Shown here piece after piece: positions 43,925 to 56,054 of a stretch of 64,000 nt of DNA (positions are counted from its first letter, which is position 1; the number at the start of each line of letters is the position of its first letter). The notes beneath the pieces were generated by a model. The model was given only the letters and a program-made list of their open reading frames with translations, was not told the origin of the DNA and ran no database searches. Source of the DNA: Polytrichum commune. Taxonomy: Eukaryota; Streptophyta; Polytrichopsida; Polytrichales; Polytrichaceae. The stretch is taken from NCBI GenBank assembly GCA_950295325.1, contig OX485803.1:37401554-37465553 (forward strand), in the 5' to 3' direction. Made by a program: the position numbers and the translations under genes.

Positions 43925-45780
43925 GTCTGATGGCCTTAAGTTGAAAGCTCCTGAGTCCTACTAGTTCTAGACCATCTGCGACTTTAGATTGGAAAGAGTG
44001 TGGCATTAAGATGGATATGCCATGTTGATTAGAGTGGCCTTCGTGGCTTGTTGTGTAGAAGTAGCAGCAACTTCAAGGTTTCCCATGCCATCTTTGGTTT
44101 CCATTCAAGGATTTGCAAGATCGTTTACTTGGGTCGATCAGTGATGAACACTTCGGACCTTAAGTTGAGGGCTCCTGATGAGTCCTTGTAGTACTAGACC
44201 ATTTGCCGACTTCGATTGGAATTAGTGTGGCATTAAAATGGATATGCCATGTTGATTACAGTGGCCTTCGTGGCTTGTCGTGTAGAAGTAGCAGCAACTT
44301 CAAGGTTTCCCATGCCACCTTTATCTTTGGTCGCCATTCAAGGATTTGCAAGGTCATTTACTTGGGTTGATCAATGATGAACATGTCGGACCTTAAGTTG
44401 AAGGCTCCTCATGAGTCCTAGTACTAGACCATTAGCAACTTTGATTGGAAATAGTGTGGTATTAAGATTGATATCCTATGTTGAGTAGAGTGGCTTTCGT
44501 GGCTTGTTGTGTGTAGTGGCAGCAATTTCAAGTTTCCCAAGCCATCTTCTTTGGTTGCCAATCAATGATTTGCAAGATCATTGACTTGGGTCAACCAGTG
44601 ATAAACACTTCTGACCTTAACTTGAAGATTCTTGAGTCCTCGTAGTATTAGACCATTTGCAACTTTGATTGAAATTAGTGTGGCATGTTGATTAGAGTGG
44701 TCTTCATGGCTTGTCATGTAGAAACAACAACATCAAGATTCTCATGTCATCTTCATCTATGGTTCGCCATACAAGGATCGCAAGATCAGTATCCTAGGTT
44801 GATTGATGATGAGCATTTGTAACTTTAACTTAAGACTCTTGAGCCTTGTTATTATTAGTCCACTTACGAGTTCAATTGGAATTAGTGTGGCAGTAAGATT
44901 GATATGCCATGTTGATTAAAGTGGCCTTCATGGCTTGTCATGTAGAAGTAGCAACATTTTCAAGGTTCCCATGCCACCTTTGGTTGCCATTGAAGGATTT
45001 CAAGTTTCCACGATCATTTATTTGGGTCGATCATTGATAAATAGTGTGGTCCACACTATATTAGATTTATGGTGTAGACATTGTTGTCCCAAGCTGCCTT
45101 TTTAGTTGCCATCAACCAAGTGATTGCAAGATAATTTACCCGGTTCAATGATAAAATAGCATGGGCGACACTATTTCAGATGTATAGGGCAGTTCTTGTT
45201 GTTGTGAGCAGTTGCATCAAATTTTCCACAAGAGTAGAGTTGTGTCTGTGCATTGGTCTATTATTAGACGAGAGCCTTATGCATAGGATGATGCATGTGT
45301 GGTTGTTTATACATATGTATAGGTGATGCTCCTACTCATCTTCAACTCAACTAGTAGGATATTGTGGAAAGGATCATGGTCATGCTTGTACAAGTTCATT
45401 TTGTCACGCGTGCGCAATGTTTAGGTTTGCACTTGATTTAAGTGTGGCATTCAATTTGATATGCCACATTGATTAGAGTGGCCTCTATGACTCATCCTGA
45501 ACAACAACAAGCATCCCATGCCACCTCCTTTGGTTGCCATCGACAAAGTGATTATAAGATTGTTGACTTTAGTTTAGTTGATGATGAATAGTGTGGTGTC
45601 ACCCAAATGCATCTTTGATAATACTTTAGTCCGTTGTCCCATGTTGCCACCTTCAATTCTTTGGTTGTCATCAGTCCAATGATTGCAAGATCATCTACTT
45701 GGGTTGATTATAAATAGTGTGGCCACATTATATTAAGTGTATATTGTAGTTGTTCGAATAAGTATGCTAGAGTATTGTTT
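43925..45780 (+). repeat. tandem array, unit about 210-233 bp, decaying
   Basis: The unit start GACCTTAAGTTGAAGGCTCC or a variant occurs at about 43930, 44158, 44391, 44613 and 44821. Within each unit GTGTGGCATTAAGATGGATA, ATGTTGATTAGAGTGG and TTTGGTYGCCATTCAAGGAT come in the same order. After 45000 the units are broken but still recognisable at 45440-45605 and 45640-45735. No long ORF spans the array. Confidence 0.85.
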
Positions 45781-48469
45781 GCGCGGTGATCGATTATAAG
45801 GGTAGATGGTTGCAGAGCCTCATCCAGAGGGAAGATGGACTAGGTAACTCCCGAGGACTGGGAGACATGAGGTATTAATTGACGGACATAACCATTTGGG
45901 TGCCATCTCCCCTGATCCCTCCAGTCAATCATGGAGATCTTGTACCACTTCGATTGAAGCTGGAAGACCTTACGAAGATTATTCATCATCTTCCCCGATC
46001 CTCAGAAATCGCCGAAGGTGCCAAACGATTCTGTGTAGCTGTTTATGTGGCTGAGGAGCTCCTGATTTGAATGCAACACAACTCATACGATGTGGAAAGG
46101 ATCGTGGACATGCTCGTGCAAGTTTATTTGGATCTGTCGGGCTAGTTGCCATGCACAAATGAAGTGAACTTGAACGTGCAGTCCAAGACTCTTCCACATC
46201 TTATATTCGATTCCTCGAACAACTACAAAGAAATGGGATTGAGAGCCAGCTGATGGAGCAGACCCCAAGCAATTCATGGCAGATCCAGGCATGAAACATC
46301 GGACAAATTCCTGCACAGAATACATTTGTGTTGGTGAATATTTCAGAATGTTTTCATAGATTCTAGGTAAATGAGCACCGCAGGTGATAAGCAGTTTCGA
46401 CACAAGTTAATTCAAATTCAGAGAAAAGTACTGCATGTCGGTTTTTTTTACTAGTCAGAATTCCTACAAAATCTCATGTGTCACCTCAATAAATTAGCAT
46501 TTCGACACCAGAGTGCCGAATCTACTTATCACCTATGGTCATTTTGTATGCTTGTGGTTATTTTCAGTCGAGACATTGCATTTGTGGAGCACTCTGGCAT
46601 TTTCAATCTATATTGTAGATAGGTTGGATAAACCTTCACAAATGCCAATCATGGATTTCCATATGAGATCGCCTTGAGCAAGATGATGAAGCCTCCATGA
46701 AGCAATCAGACACCTATGATCATCATTTTAAGAAACTGAGCATAGTGCCTATCAATAGGATGAATTGGTTTTACTACGCAATTAAAAGGGGTTAGCATGT
46801 ATTATTTGGAATCCATATGAATAGGTTGAATATGTTTCCTATAAGTGGAACCCAAATTGACCCTAGTTTCTCATAAGTTTTCATGTTCCAGTTGTATACA
46901 TCTTTGTGGTTGATATCTAGGATTTAGGGTTTTTTTGGGTCAAAGTAGGTTTTGGATGTTTATACCTTATCACTAGTCACACATTGTAGATTGGTTCTTG
47001 GTCCACATCGCATGACCTAGATTTCTAGGTAAGGTAGAAGCGCTTTGAGCACTACAATCCCTTAACTAATATGGAATATGTCATCAGTTTTAAAATTTTA
47101 TAAAAACTTAAATTTATTTAAAGTGACCTTAAGATTGTTTAAATGAAAGCAAATCTAATTTATGCATAAATCCTCATTCACAATAACATTTAACCCAATT
47201 ATTAGTTTGAAAAGGGGTTGGACATAGGGATGGAATTTTGTAGCTAAAAGAACATGTAGTTAGGTGTGATAATGGAACTTTTGCTTGTCTTCTAGAAATA
47301 GCCACGTGGCCCCAAGAGTTCCACAAAATGATTCCTCTCACCAGACTCACTAACACTTAATATTATCACTTCACATCTTCCAATCTTCTATCTATAATGG
47401 TGTTGAGTTCACATATGCATCCAATCGTTCAAAAAAATTGATGTTGCATGGAATTTGGTACATATTTTTAAAATTGGTTGTGCAATTGTATGTATTGGGT
47501 GAGCATAGGTTGGGTGGTCAAAAACACAAAAATGGAAATTAAAGCAATTCATGTAAGCACCCAATTTGCACTAGCATGCATGACTCAATAGAAATCCAAT
47601 CCACCATATAGATATATATATATAATATTAGTTTGCTTCAATTGTGCAGTTTGCCTCTTCTACCATATTGTTTGCAACACCGGAAACTATCCTAGTTGAA
47701 AACCATTTTTTTGCCTCATAACTGAATGGTTTTCAATTATTTACAATTGCAAACAACTTGTGTCTGTTGAAATGATTGGACTTAGACATGCAAGGTTAGG
47801 TTTACCTCAATAGAGCATAGATGAACTTCAAATCAATATTTGCTACATTGTATATTAACATATTTCAATCTTCTCATTCATATGATACACATCAATTTAC
47901 TGATTATCCATGTGGTACTAATTCCCAAAACAAGCACTATTTTGCCTAATCTCGAAATTAGTGAGGGCTGAATTTTTTAATAAGTGATACTAGAATCAAG
48001 AAGACATACTCATTACCACACTTGTCAAGAAAATTAGTGCGTGTTCTAAGGTGTTTATAGAGTGCATAATCTATTTTCAGTTGGTGCTACTCACTCTGGA
48101 AGCATCTCCTAACACTAAGAAACTGAAGAGAGCATGCACTGAGAATTTCCGGCACTTTCAGCTCCTACAACCCTAGATCTACTAGTGGCACTAATTTCAT
48201 AGCATAAAGAAATTTAGTATCTCCTTCACTAATTTCCCACACACACGAGTAGCCCACCCCTCAGTAAATGGGATAATCCCTATAGTGAATTTTCACTAAG
48301 CTCTTTCAAAGCAACCTGGAAGAGACATTGGTGAGGGAACATACTTAACCAGTCTCAACACCTCCTTATGGTGAAGATCTTTGGAGAATGAAGAGATAAA
48401 AACCAATGTTGTGTGGGTATCTACAACCACCATTGGTACCATCACAGGTGCCCAATCTGGGTTAGGGAT
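45781..48469. other. intergenic DNA, no supported gene
   Basis: Somewhat GC-richer at 45850-46400, where frames exist on both strands, but no family is recognisable and splice structure is unclear. The rest is AT-rich with no defined repeat. Confidence 0.4.
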
Positions 48470-48705
48470 TTGGGGTGTCTACATTAACTCATCCATTGCT
48501 TAGGTGGAAACGCAGTGAATGATATTATAGCATGTAAATGATGAATTTTAGAATGTTTTCCTCCGGAAATAGAATCAGAGACCCCACATTAATGTTGTGG
48601 AGTTTGGCTGGAATGAATAGGCCCTCTATCTTATAGGGGATTTGTTTTTACTACAGCCCATTGATCCACAATGGATGAGTTTACATGGACCACGATGCCC
48701 AAGCC
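48470..48705. mobile_element. third relative of the Mutator-like MITE
   Basis: The left end GGGATTTGGGGTGTCTACATT and right-side CAATGGATGAGTTTACATGG are inverted. The interior TCCGGAAATAGAATCAGAGAC and GAATAGGCCCTCTATCTTATAGG matches 34942-35188. The exact ends and TSD are uncertain. Confidence 0.5.
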
Positions 48706-49615
48706 CCAAACCGGATGGGATTGTATCCTTCAATACCAGGGTTGATACCCTTTTGATATTAGCACTTGTACCATTGAAAAAATAGCTGGTTTCACCTGTA
48801 AGCCATTGGAAATTCAAAGAACATTTTAAATACTATGACCATTACCCACTAATATAAATTCAAAATTTAAATTCCCACCCAACCCCCCCCACTGACTGCG
48901 ATAAGATTAAAAGGACCAGTGACCACTTGTGAGTACTTCAAACTGGATCAAATCAGCAACCAACATATCATGCGCAGTATATCTGTTCAACAGAAACATG
49001 GACAACTGACATTCCAAATCACTGGGTTTTCAAACTGCCTCAGTGCTGCCACTACACTAGAGTGTCCACTTAGTGTGGGTGGAAAATTAACATGATAATA
49101 ATCAATGGAGGCCACTCTAATTGTCTAGTCGAGGTGGAAATAATGTGAGCAAGACCCCAGGTCTTCCCCCAAGTCTTCATGGAGACTTAGGTAGCATAAA
49201 ACAAAATAGTTACCCCACATCAATGTCCTACTTAACAGTTAATGTAGCTCTACATAAAATTAAAGTACGCAGTTATACCATGGTATCCAGCAAAATACTG
49301 AGTTTAAAATACTGATTGAGCTTTGGATGTTGTTGCACTGGAAGTTAACCACACCTATTGGTAGTTTCCAGGTTACAAATAACCCAGAAAAAGGTATGTA
49401 TCCCTTACCGTTCTCCAGAAAGCATACAAGTGCACTAACTACCTTCACACTCATTGGTCCAAGTACAAAGACCACAAAGGTGCACTACACAAGCTAGCTG
49501 TATTCACAAACCTTTTATAAAATGTGTACATCCATCCTCACATTGATCACCTCCCAAAGAAAAGAAACCAGGGTGAAAATTTACAACTCTTGTTAGAACC
49601 CTAAACCAAAAATAC
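48706..49615. other. 3' flank of the farnesyltransferase gene
   Basis: Downstream of the minus-strand FTB stop at 49616. The 3' untranslated region should lie here. No other gene was seen. Confidence 0.45.
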
Positions 49616-52600
49616 CTAGAAAGGTTGGTGTTTGAAATACCGGACAGCATCATTGTATTTGTTGAGATCTACATTGCAGAGAGGGTGCACAGGCTCGAGC
49701 ACGTTACTGTAGGGGCCGAGCACAGCTTTGGGTGGCGGAGGCGCATTAATACGGTGGGCTGCACTATTTTGTGCTAGTGTGAGGCCACTAAGACAGTAAC
49801 AGGTATGGTAATAGTCTGGACTTTTCCCCGGCTTGTCCCTTAGCCCTCCATCAAGTACCTGCCCAAAGCAAATAAAAATTGTTACTGAAGTTGCAAAGAA
49901 GGCGTACTAGCATTGAAACTAAGGTATGTGGGCCTCCCGTGGTCACTCTTCTTAATTGGACATTGGACACCTATATTGAGTGGTATATGGCAAGGTTTGT
50001 AGTTGAGAACGGACACCAAAAAGATTTGTTACAATAAGATTGAACTATGTGCACAAAATATGTTAATTGTTCTAGGTTCAATAATTGACACAATTGAGAT
50101 GGCCTATGTGATTGTTTAAAGAGAAAGTGAATTTTCATTCTGACCTCTTATGACTTTTGCATCTCAAAGATTTGAGACACTTCAATTCTGTAACTTGAAA
50201 TGAAAAGCTGTGGGATTCATTGCAATTGCTAACCACACGACACAATTCCTGATCTAATCCAACTGCCAAAAATGTCTGCAGAGTTGGAAGTGCCCATGAG
50301 AGGGCCACATTAGCTTACATGCTGCCACTTATGTTAACAACATTCGCTAGAATATCTGTGTGCTATACTAACATCACAGACATCTGAAATTGAGGCATTT
50401 CATAAAGCATGGGTTTCATTGATACGCTAGGATGCAAGAGGAATCCAACTCTACCCTGTGCTGTCATCTTCAGGATTCTAATAGAGAGGAAGTGGATGTG
50501 AAGTTAAATATACTCTACCTGGCAGCAAAGTAAAATGTATGCTTGTAAAGCTTGAGGATTGTCAAGAGGTCCATACAGAACTTGTTTATCCTCGTTCAGT
50601 AACTGGTCCACAATGGAACATCGTTTTTTCAGAAGCTCGGGCTTGTCAGAATTACAGGAGGTGTCCAATACTTCATCTGATACTTCCTCAAAAGTTACTG
50701 AAATGGGTGCCCTCTTCACCTGGCCATCCACAACTGGAAAGAGGCACTCAGCTGTCATCCCTTGCCTGCTTGAGAAACCTGGAGTGGAAGCACGAAGTGG
50801 TCAAAAGAGACAATAGCATTTGTAACAATGTCAAATGATTTCACTGGCCACTAGAATTTAGTAAACCTGACACAGTTTTAGCTATATGGCAACCAGCCCC
50901 AAAATGTGTAGGGTGAACGCGCCTAATTCCGTCTCATAGCTTGATCGGTCACCTATATTTGAGTGGTGTGTGGTTAGGTGTGGATCTAAGAACAGACACC
51001 AAAAAGACATATAGTCGAAAGAGTTTGGACTACATGCTCAAAACCTGTTTAACCATTCTAGGCTCAATAGCCAACATAATTCAGGGGGCCTACTTGGTCG
51101 TTTTATGGCTCTGGTACTTTTGACTTTAAAAAATCTTACCAGCAACAGGGGAGATCAGAAAGTTCCATAGATTGCTGCTAGAATCTCAACTCACATCCAC
51201 AGATACAAGAAAGATCCTAAATCTGATATCCAAGTTAATGATCATGGCAAACAACAAAAACTAGCCATTTATGACACATTTACCTTAGTAGACAAAAAAG
51301 GCTACAAGTCGCATATGAAGAGTTTATAATATACCAGCTGAAGTTGCCTCCGTTTTATCACACCGTGTATTCACTGATGAGCTCGGTTGATGTTGGACAC
51401 CAGCTATTGTCGATTTCCTACTTCCTTCAGCCGCTTTTCTGGTACTAGATGTTTCTTCCAACTCAGAATCATCTTGAGCTTTGCCCACCTCCCTAACAAG
51501 ACATTCTTCTGTAGTTTGAATCTCCGTTTCAATGTCTTTGGAGGAACTGGAAGGAGTTGCATCTTCTCCTGGAGGCTCATCTGCAAGCAAATGCTCCAAG
51601 ATGTCAGGAAAGATTCTCTCCCATAACTGAATCTCTTTTTAATAGAGTGCTTAGCATTTATCTTGTTCTCTGTCATTCTTATCCCATTTATTTTGAGCAA
51701 CATTAATACTACAACACGTCATATTCATAGATGCAGTTTATAATCTTCACGCAAGAAAATGGTTTGTTTTATCCTGAAAGGAGTGAAGGTCTCACCAGTC
51801 TTTGAAATTGAATAGGAAATAAATTGCTCATGGAAAGCCCACAAAGGGCCATCAGAAGCCAATTGTTGACGGTTAAGTTCAGGCATCATCTGTTGGATAA
51901 TTGAAAAGATACCTCCCTGCACATCTTCAATGTGTAAGAAACTCACTAACCGACAACTTGGACACCTGCCCCCTGATCTCTTGAGAGAAATGGTATGAGA
52001 CATAATTAGGACTCCAATCTAGCTCCGATGATAAATCAACTCACCAACTAATAATAAACAGCTACTCCACATCCATTCATTACTTTCGAGACAATGTCCA
52101 TCCAGCCATGTCATTTTGGGTGTGGGAAAGACCTGCCACAACGAGTAGCAGCCATCAACTAACTTATTGGTGCGACCCTGGAATCCTCCTTCCACTCTCC
52201 CTTGTCGAAATACCACCCAGTTCTGCTCGTCGTCCCAAGATCATTCAAATTATTTCACATGAGTTCAATAAAGACCAAATATCATCATTTCTAAACAGAC
52301 ATCAGAAAATGGTGCAGAAAAGGGTAGAAGTTTGATGCCACTAAGTTGTTAAGAATGTCAAGTCCCTGCATACATCAAACTATAGCCTTTTTACCTGAAA
52401 GATAGAAGGATGGAAGGCGAATTTCCTCACACCCAAAATAGGTATCTCAATAATACTCAAAAACTTTCAAGCCTGAAGTCTTAAACCTCTCTTAAGTTAA
52501 ATATAACGTTCAACTCCTAAGTGATAAACTGCTGACTGGAGGAAAACTATTATTCTACATTTCACAATTTTCTATCAGGACTCAAAAATCTTCAACTTAA

Positions 52601-55600
52601 CAAGTCAAAGACCACCACAATCATGACACAAGACCTCTATGTATTGGACAAAGGAATCCAATTCTCACCAAAAGAGCAGGAAGGTCAAGTGCGTGAACTT
52701 TATCGATAAGTGCAAGTGCTGCCAGCCCACAGAATGTGTACCTACATCATGACATCCAAAACTGGGTTCAAGAGCGACACCAAATGCACAAGAACCACTA
52801 ATACAACAAGATGATGAAGACAACACAGAATTAGAACCCCAAGTTAGAAATGGATAAAACTATCAATAGACAGAACTGAGGTGCCATTACTTTTAGAAAC
52901 CCTTAGCCTATGATACAGACAGGTAACAGATGGCATACCCTCCATGTGCCTCTCCACCTGGTTCAGCACCAATGCCTCCTTCATACGTCTGGCAGCTACA
53001 TATCAGCAACAAAATTATGAGAAGATGAACAGATCGATACAAGAAAATGATTCATACGTAACTTGTCACAAAATTTACTTCAAGAAGCGAGAAAGTGGAA
53101 CAACCTGGACATGTATTCTGGGACATTCTCAACAAGTTCAGGGGTCATAATATTCACAATATGCGCCACCTGGTCAGAGAACAAAATGTGAGGTGAGAAA
53201 AAGTAACACATCAAAGACAAAAACATCATACTTTCTCTGCATCTCATGATTCTACAATCTAAGTAGTTATATGCGTATCCCAACCACACTAGTCCTATTC
53301 ATGTGGGTGGAAAATTAATGTGGGCCACTCTGATTGTCTGGTCGGGGTGGAAATAATATACTATTTAGTATACCTTGCAGAGTTCCACAGTATGCAAGGC
53401 CACAGTGAAACCTTCACTTTGATGAGATATTAAACCCAAGTCTATCCTATAGGGTATTGAGAAGTCCACATCTTTCCTACCCACTTCATTAAATTGCAAC
53501 AGAAAACATGTACACCCTGCAACGAGTTTCTCACACATCAAGAGAAATATTAACACCAATATGCCATGCTGTCTATTTGAAATATGAATTATTTGAGCAA
53601 TGTGTGGTGCACAAAATTTATATAATTAAAAAACTAAAATTAAAAAACTAAACAAAAAAAGTTTATGTGGTGAACATACAGATATTGCTGTGTAACAACC
53701 TCGCACATCAATCTCTCCCCCTTCATGCATGGCGAAGCCCCCAGATGGTTGCTTCATACGCAGCAGGAAACCCAGCAACTTCACCCTGCTACCTGCAAAT
53801 GCCTCTTAACACAGCTATTCCTTGAACTTTTGCATTTTCCTAGCAATCTCATTTACTACTTCGCTTGTAACAAGTGAAAACAGCATAGTAAACCCAAAAA
53901 ACAATCGACTGGCCATTCATCATAGTGAACATATATTCACACTTTTAAAAAGAAAGGATCATGTTCTATTGGAGGAAGTTAATCAACACAAGAATCACAC
54001 CAGATTTAAGAGAATGCTGTTCGAATCATTGGCTGTGAAAATCATTTGCCCAAAAATGACTGGAGTTGTAGGGCCAATAATTTTCACAGCTTCCAAAGTG
54101 ACAAAGCAAACAGCAAGTACCTGTCAATGGAACCTAAAGCTTTATCCCCACCCACAGTCACAAGAGCATTCACTGCTGCATATGTTGTTGCCAAATGAGC
54201 CATCTGTGAATTTGCAAAACATAAAGATTGTTCAAATGAGAAGTTCAACAAATATGTGACTCCACATAGTCCAAGTATGTTCTAGAGTAAGAAACAATTA
54301 AGAAGTTCAAAACAGTTACTTTTCTTGCATCTAAAAGAAGATATCAATCAGTCATATACAATGGCCATAAGGAAACTACAGCAAGATTGGAAACTGATAA
54401 TGACCACTGGGTCGATCTCTTATAGAATGGAAGTTCTTAACAAAATTCAACAAGTTTCACTATCTAAACCTATCATTTATCTTGCTTAAGTACCTGCCCT
54501 GGTCCACCACCATATCCACCATGTGGATCCTGCACCCATAGCAAAATAGAAATATTTTTCAGGTGTCAAGGCCTGAATCCTAACACATGTACTGTGCTGA
54601 CATCCCAGAACTTGTCGTTTCAAATTTGCTAGACTTGGACACCGATGCACAGCTAGATATTACATGTAGAACTAAACTTCTTGTTTGCATGAAATTGAAA
54701 CCTAAGCTGAGCTGGCCAATGTGTATGAAAGGCACCTGGCATCTGGAGAGGAAGTCAATAGTTCTCTTATTCATCACTGGTCCAAATGGTTGGTTGAGCA
54801 TTGCAAGCGAGTGCAGGATCCAGTAGCATAACCATGGTCGACTGCACAATCCACAAAATCATTAATTCTACACTACATTCTAAACATCAACCTCAGGTAA
54901 GCAGGCCTAATTTATTTACTTATCTTAATCAAACACCTACATTTGAGTGGTGGGCAGTTAGTTGTGGATCTAAGAACGGACACCAAAAAGACAAGTGTTA
55001 GAAAGATATTGGACTACGTGCTCAAGTTTGTTAACCAATCTAGGTTCAATAGTCAACATATAAAGGGGGGGACCTATGTGGCCTTCTTATGGCTCACTGT
55101 CAGAGGTCTTTGATGATTCATAACAATTCAAGATTAGCTCCAGAACTTTCTGGAATTGATCTTGGCTTCTTCAGATACATTTGCAGACCCACATAAATTT
55201 CAACCTCACGAATCCAAGTTGTATAAGGTAGAAAACAACAAAAAGTAACCAAATAAGGCCTATCTACCTTACAACAAAACCCTAATTTATTATTCTGAAG
55301 TGCACTATCCTCCCGCACTTATTTCAAAAAACAAACGTCTACCTCAGTGATTAATTACAAGCAGTCCTGGAATTTAAGTTTAAACCGTACAATTGTAAGA
55401 ATGTCACATACCGGCAAGAACAGTGACATCACCGAAAAATCTAGCCCAAGCATATGCTCAGCAAACCATCTGATAATTACGCTCGTTAAGATTGCTTCTT
55501 TTAATTTTAAAAAAGTGCCTGAAGAGCTACATGCCCATCGTGATTGTATATGTGTAGAGAGAATTGCTATTAGCAATTTCCAAGTGCCGATGTGTCTCAC

Positions 55601-56054
55601 AAACGTGAGAAATAGAACTAACCTTATACCAAGCCAAAATTTCGTGATCACTCAAATTTCCCAGGTATGGATAGATGTTGTGAGTACCTACCTTGAATCC
55701 AGAGAGACGAAAGATTCTCCCAACCCATGGTACCCCTTCCTCAAGTATCTCACATGCTCGTCCCGACAAAGCTCTAATCTGCAAAACCACCAAAAAATTA
55801 CAACCAAAGAGAAAAGGAAAAAAAGGTCAAAAACAAATGGAAACTTGTGTTCACACATCCTGGAATCGCTAAACCGCATCAATTACCCCATGAAAAAAAG
55901 AAGACCACAGAGTTTGAGAGATTGGAAAAAATTACAGCATGGAGGAGTGATTGGAGGCAACAGCGAAGGCGGACAGGAGGACCGACACATCATGCTCCAA
56001 TTTTTTCTGCTCCCGCTCCGTCTTCGGAGTTGACGAGGAAGCTCCAGACGCCAT
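49616..56054 (-). CDS. FTB (ERA1): protein farnesyltransferase subunit beta (14 exons, 564 aa)
   Basis: Beta subunit of the cytosolic enzyme that attaches farnesyl to Cys of CaaX proteins; plant mutants are hypersensitive to abscisic acid. Minus-strand exons: 56054-55936, 55778-55692, 54841-54736, 54529-54494, 54203-54121, 53788-53680, 53169-53105, 52995-52939, 52741-52669, 52222-52133, 51916-51796, 51580-51335, 50778-50519, 49858-49616. All introns are GT...AG and in frame. Landmarks: SRPWLCYWILHS (69-80), HGGYGGGPGQ repeat, MHEGGEIDVR with Arg173, CQTYEGGIGAEPGGEAHGG, GFQGRTNKLVDGCYSLWQ. Zinc ligands are Asp268, Cys270 and His502 (in YYHTCYC). Prenyltransferase repeats are complete. Residues about 318-460 are an acidic, Ser-rich insertion before QALQAYILLCCQ, longer than in Arabidopsis or animals. 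The exon 13 acceptor is the least sure; two alternatives stay in frame. The N-terminus differs from other species. Confidence 0.94.
49935..50165 (+). repeat. dispersed repeat A in FTB intron 13
   Basis: Contains CACCTATATTGAGTGGTATA, GAACGGACACCAAAAAGAT, and TTCTAGGTTCAATAATTGACA. It is oriented opposite to FTB transcription. Confidence 0.75.
50940..51120 (+). repeat. dispersed repeat A in FTB intron 12
   Basis: Starts near TCACCTATATTTGAGTGGTG and runs to a TTGGTCGTTTTATGGC end. Same orientation as the other two FTB intron copies. Confidence 0.8.
54905..55100 (+). repeat. dispersed repeat A in FTB intron 2
   Basis: Contains CACCTACATTTGAGTGGTGG, AGAACGGACACCAAAAAGAC and GGACTACGTGCTCAAGTTTG. 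It ends in GTGGCCTTCTTATGGC, like the intron 12 copy. Confidence 0.8.

Noticed and set aside
45879..46403. A possible small gene (63-codon + strand frame; 106- and 72-codon - strand frames)
   Set aside because: No family, no consistent splice structure, and frames on both strands overlap. The region is slightly GC-richer, which may explain the open frames.
52019..52216. Separate minus-strand gene starting MVFRQGRVEGGFQGRTNK
   Set aside because: This is exon 10 of farnesyltransferase beta reading through into its intron; the Met is internal.
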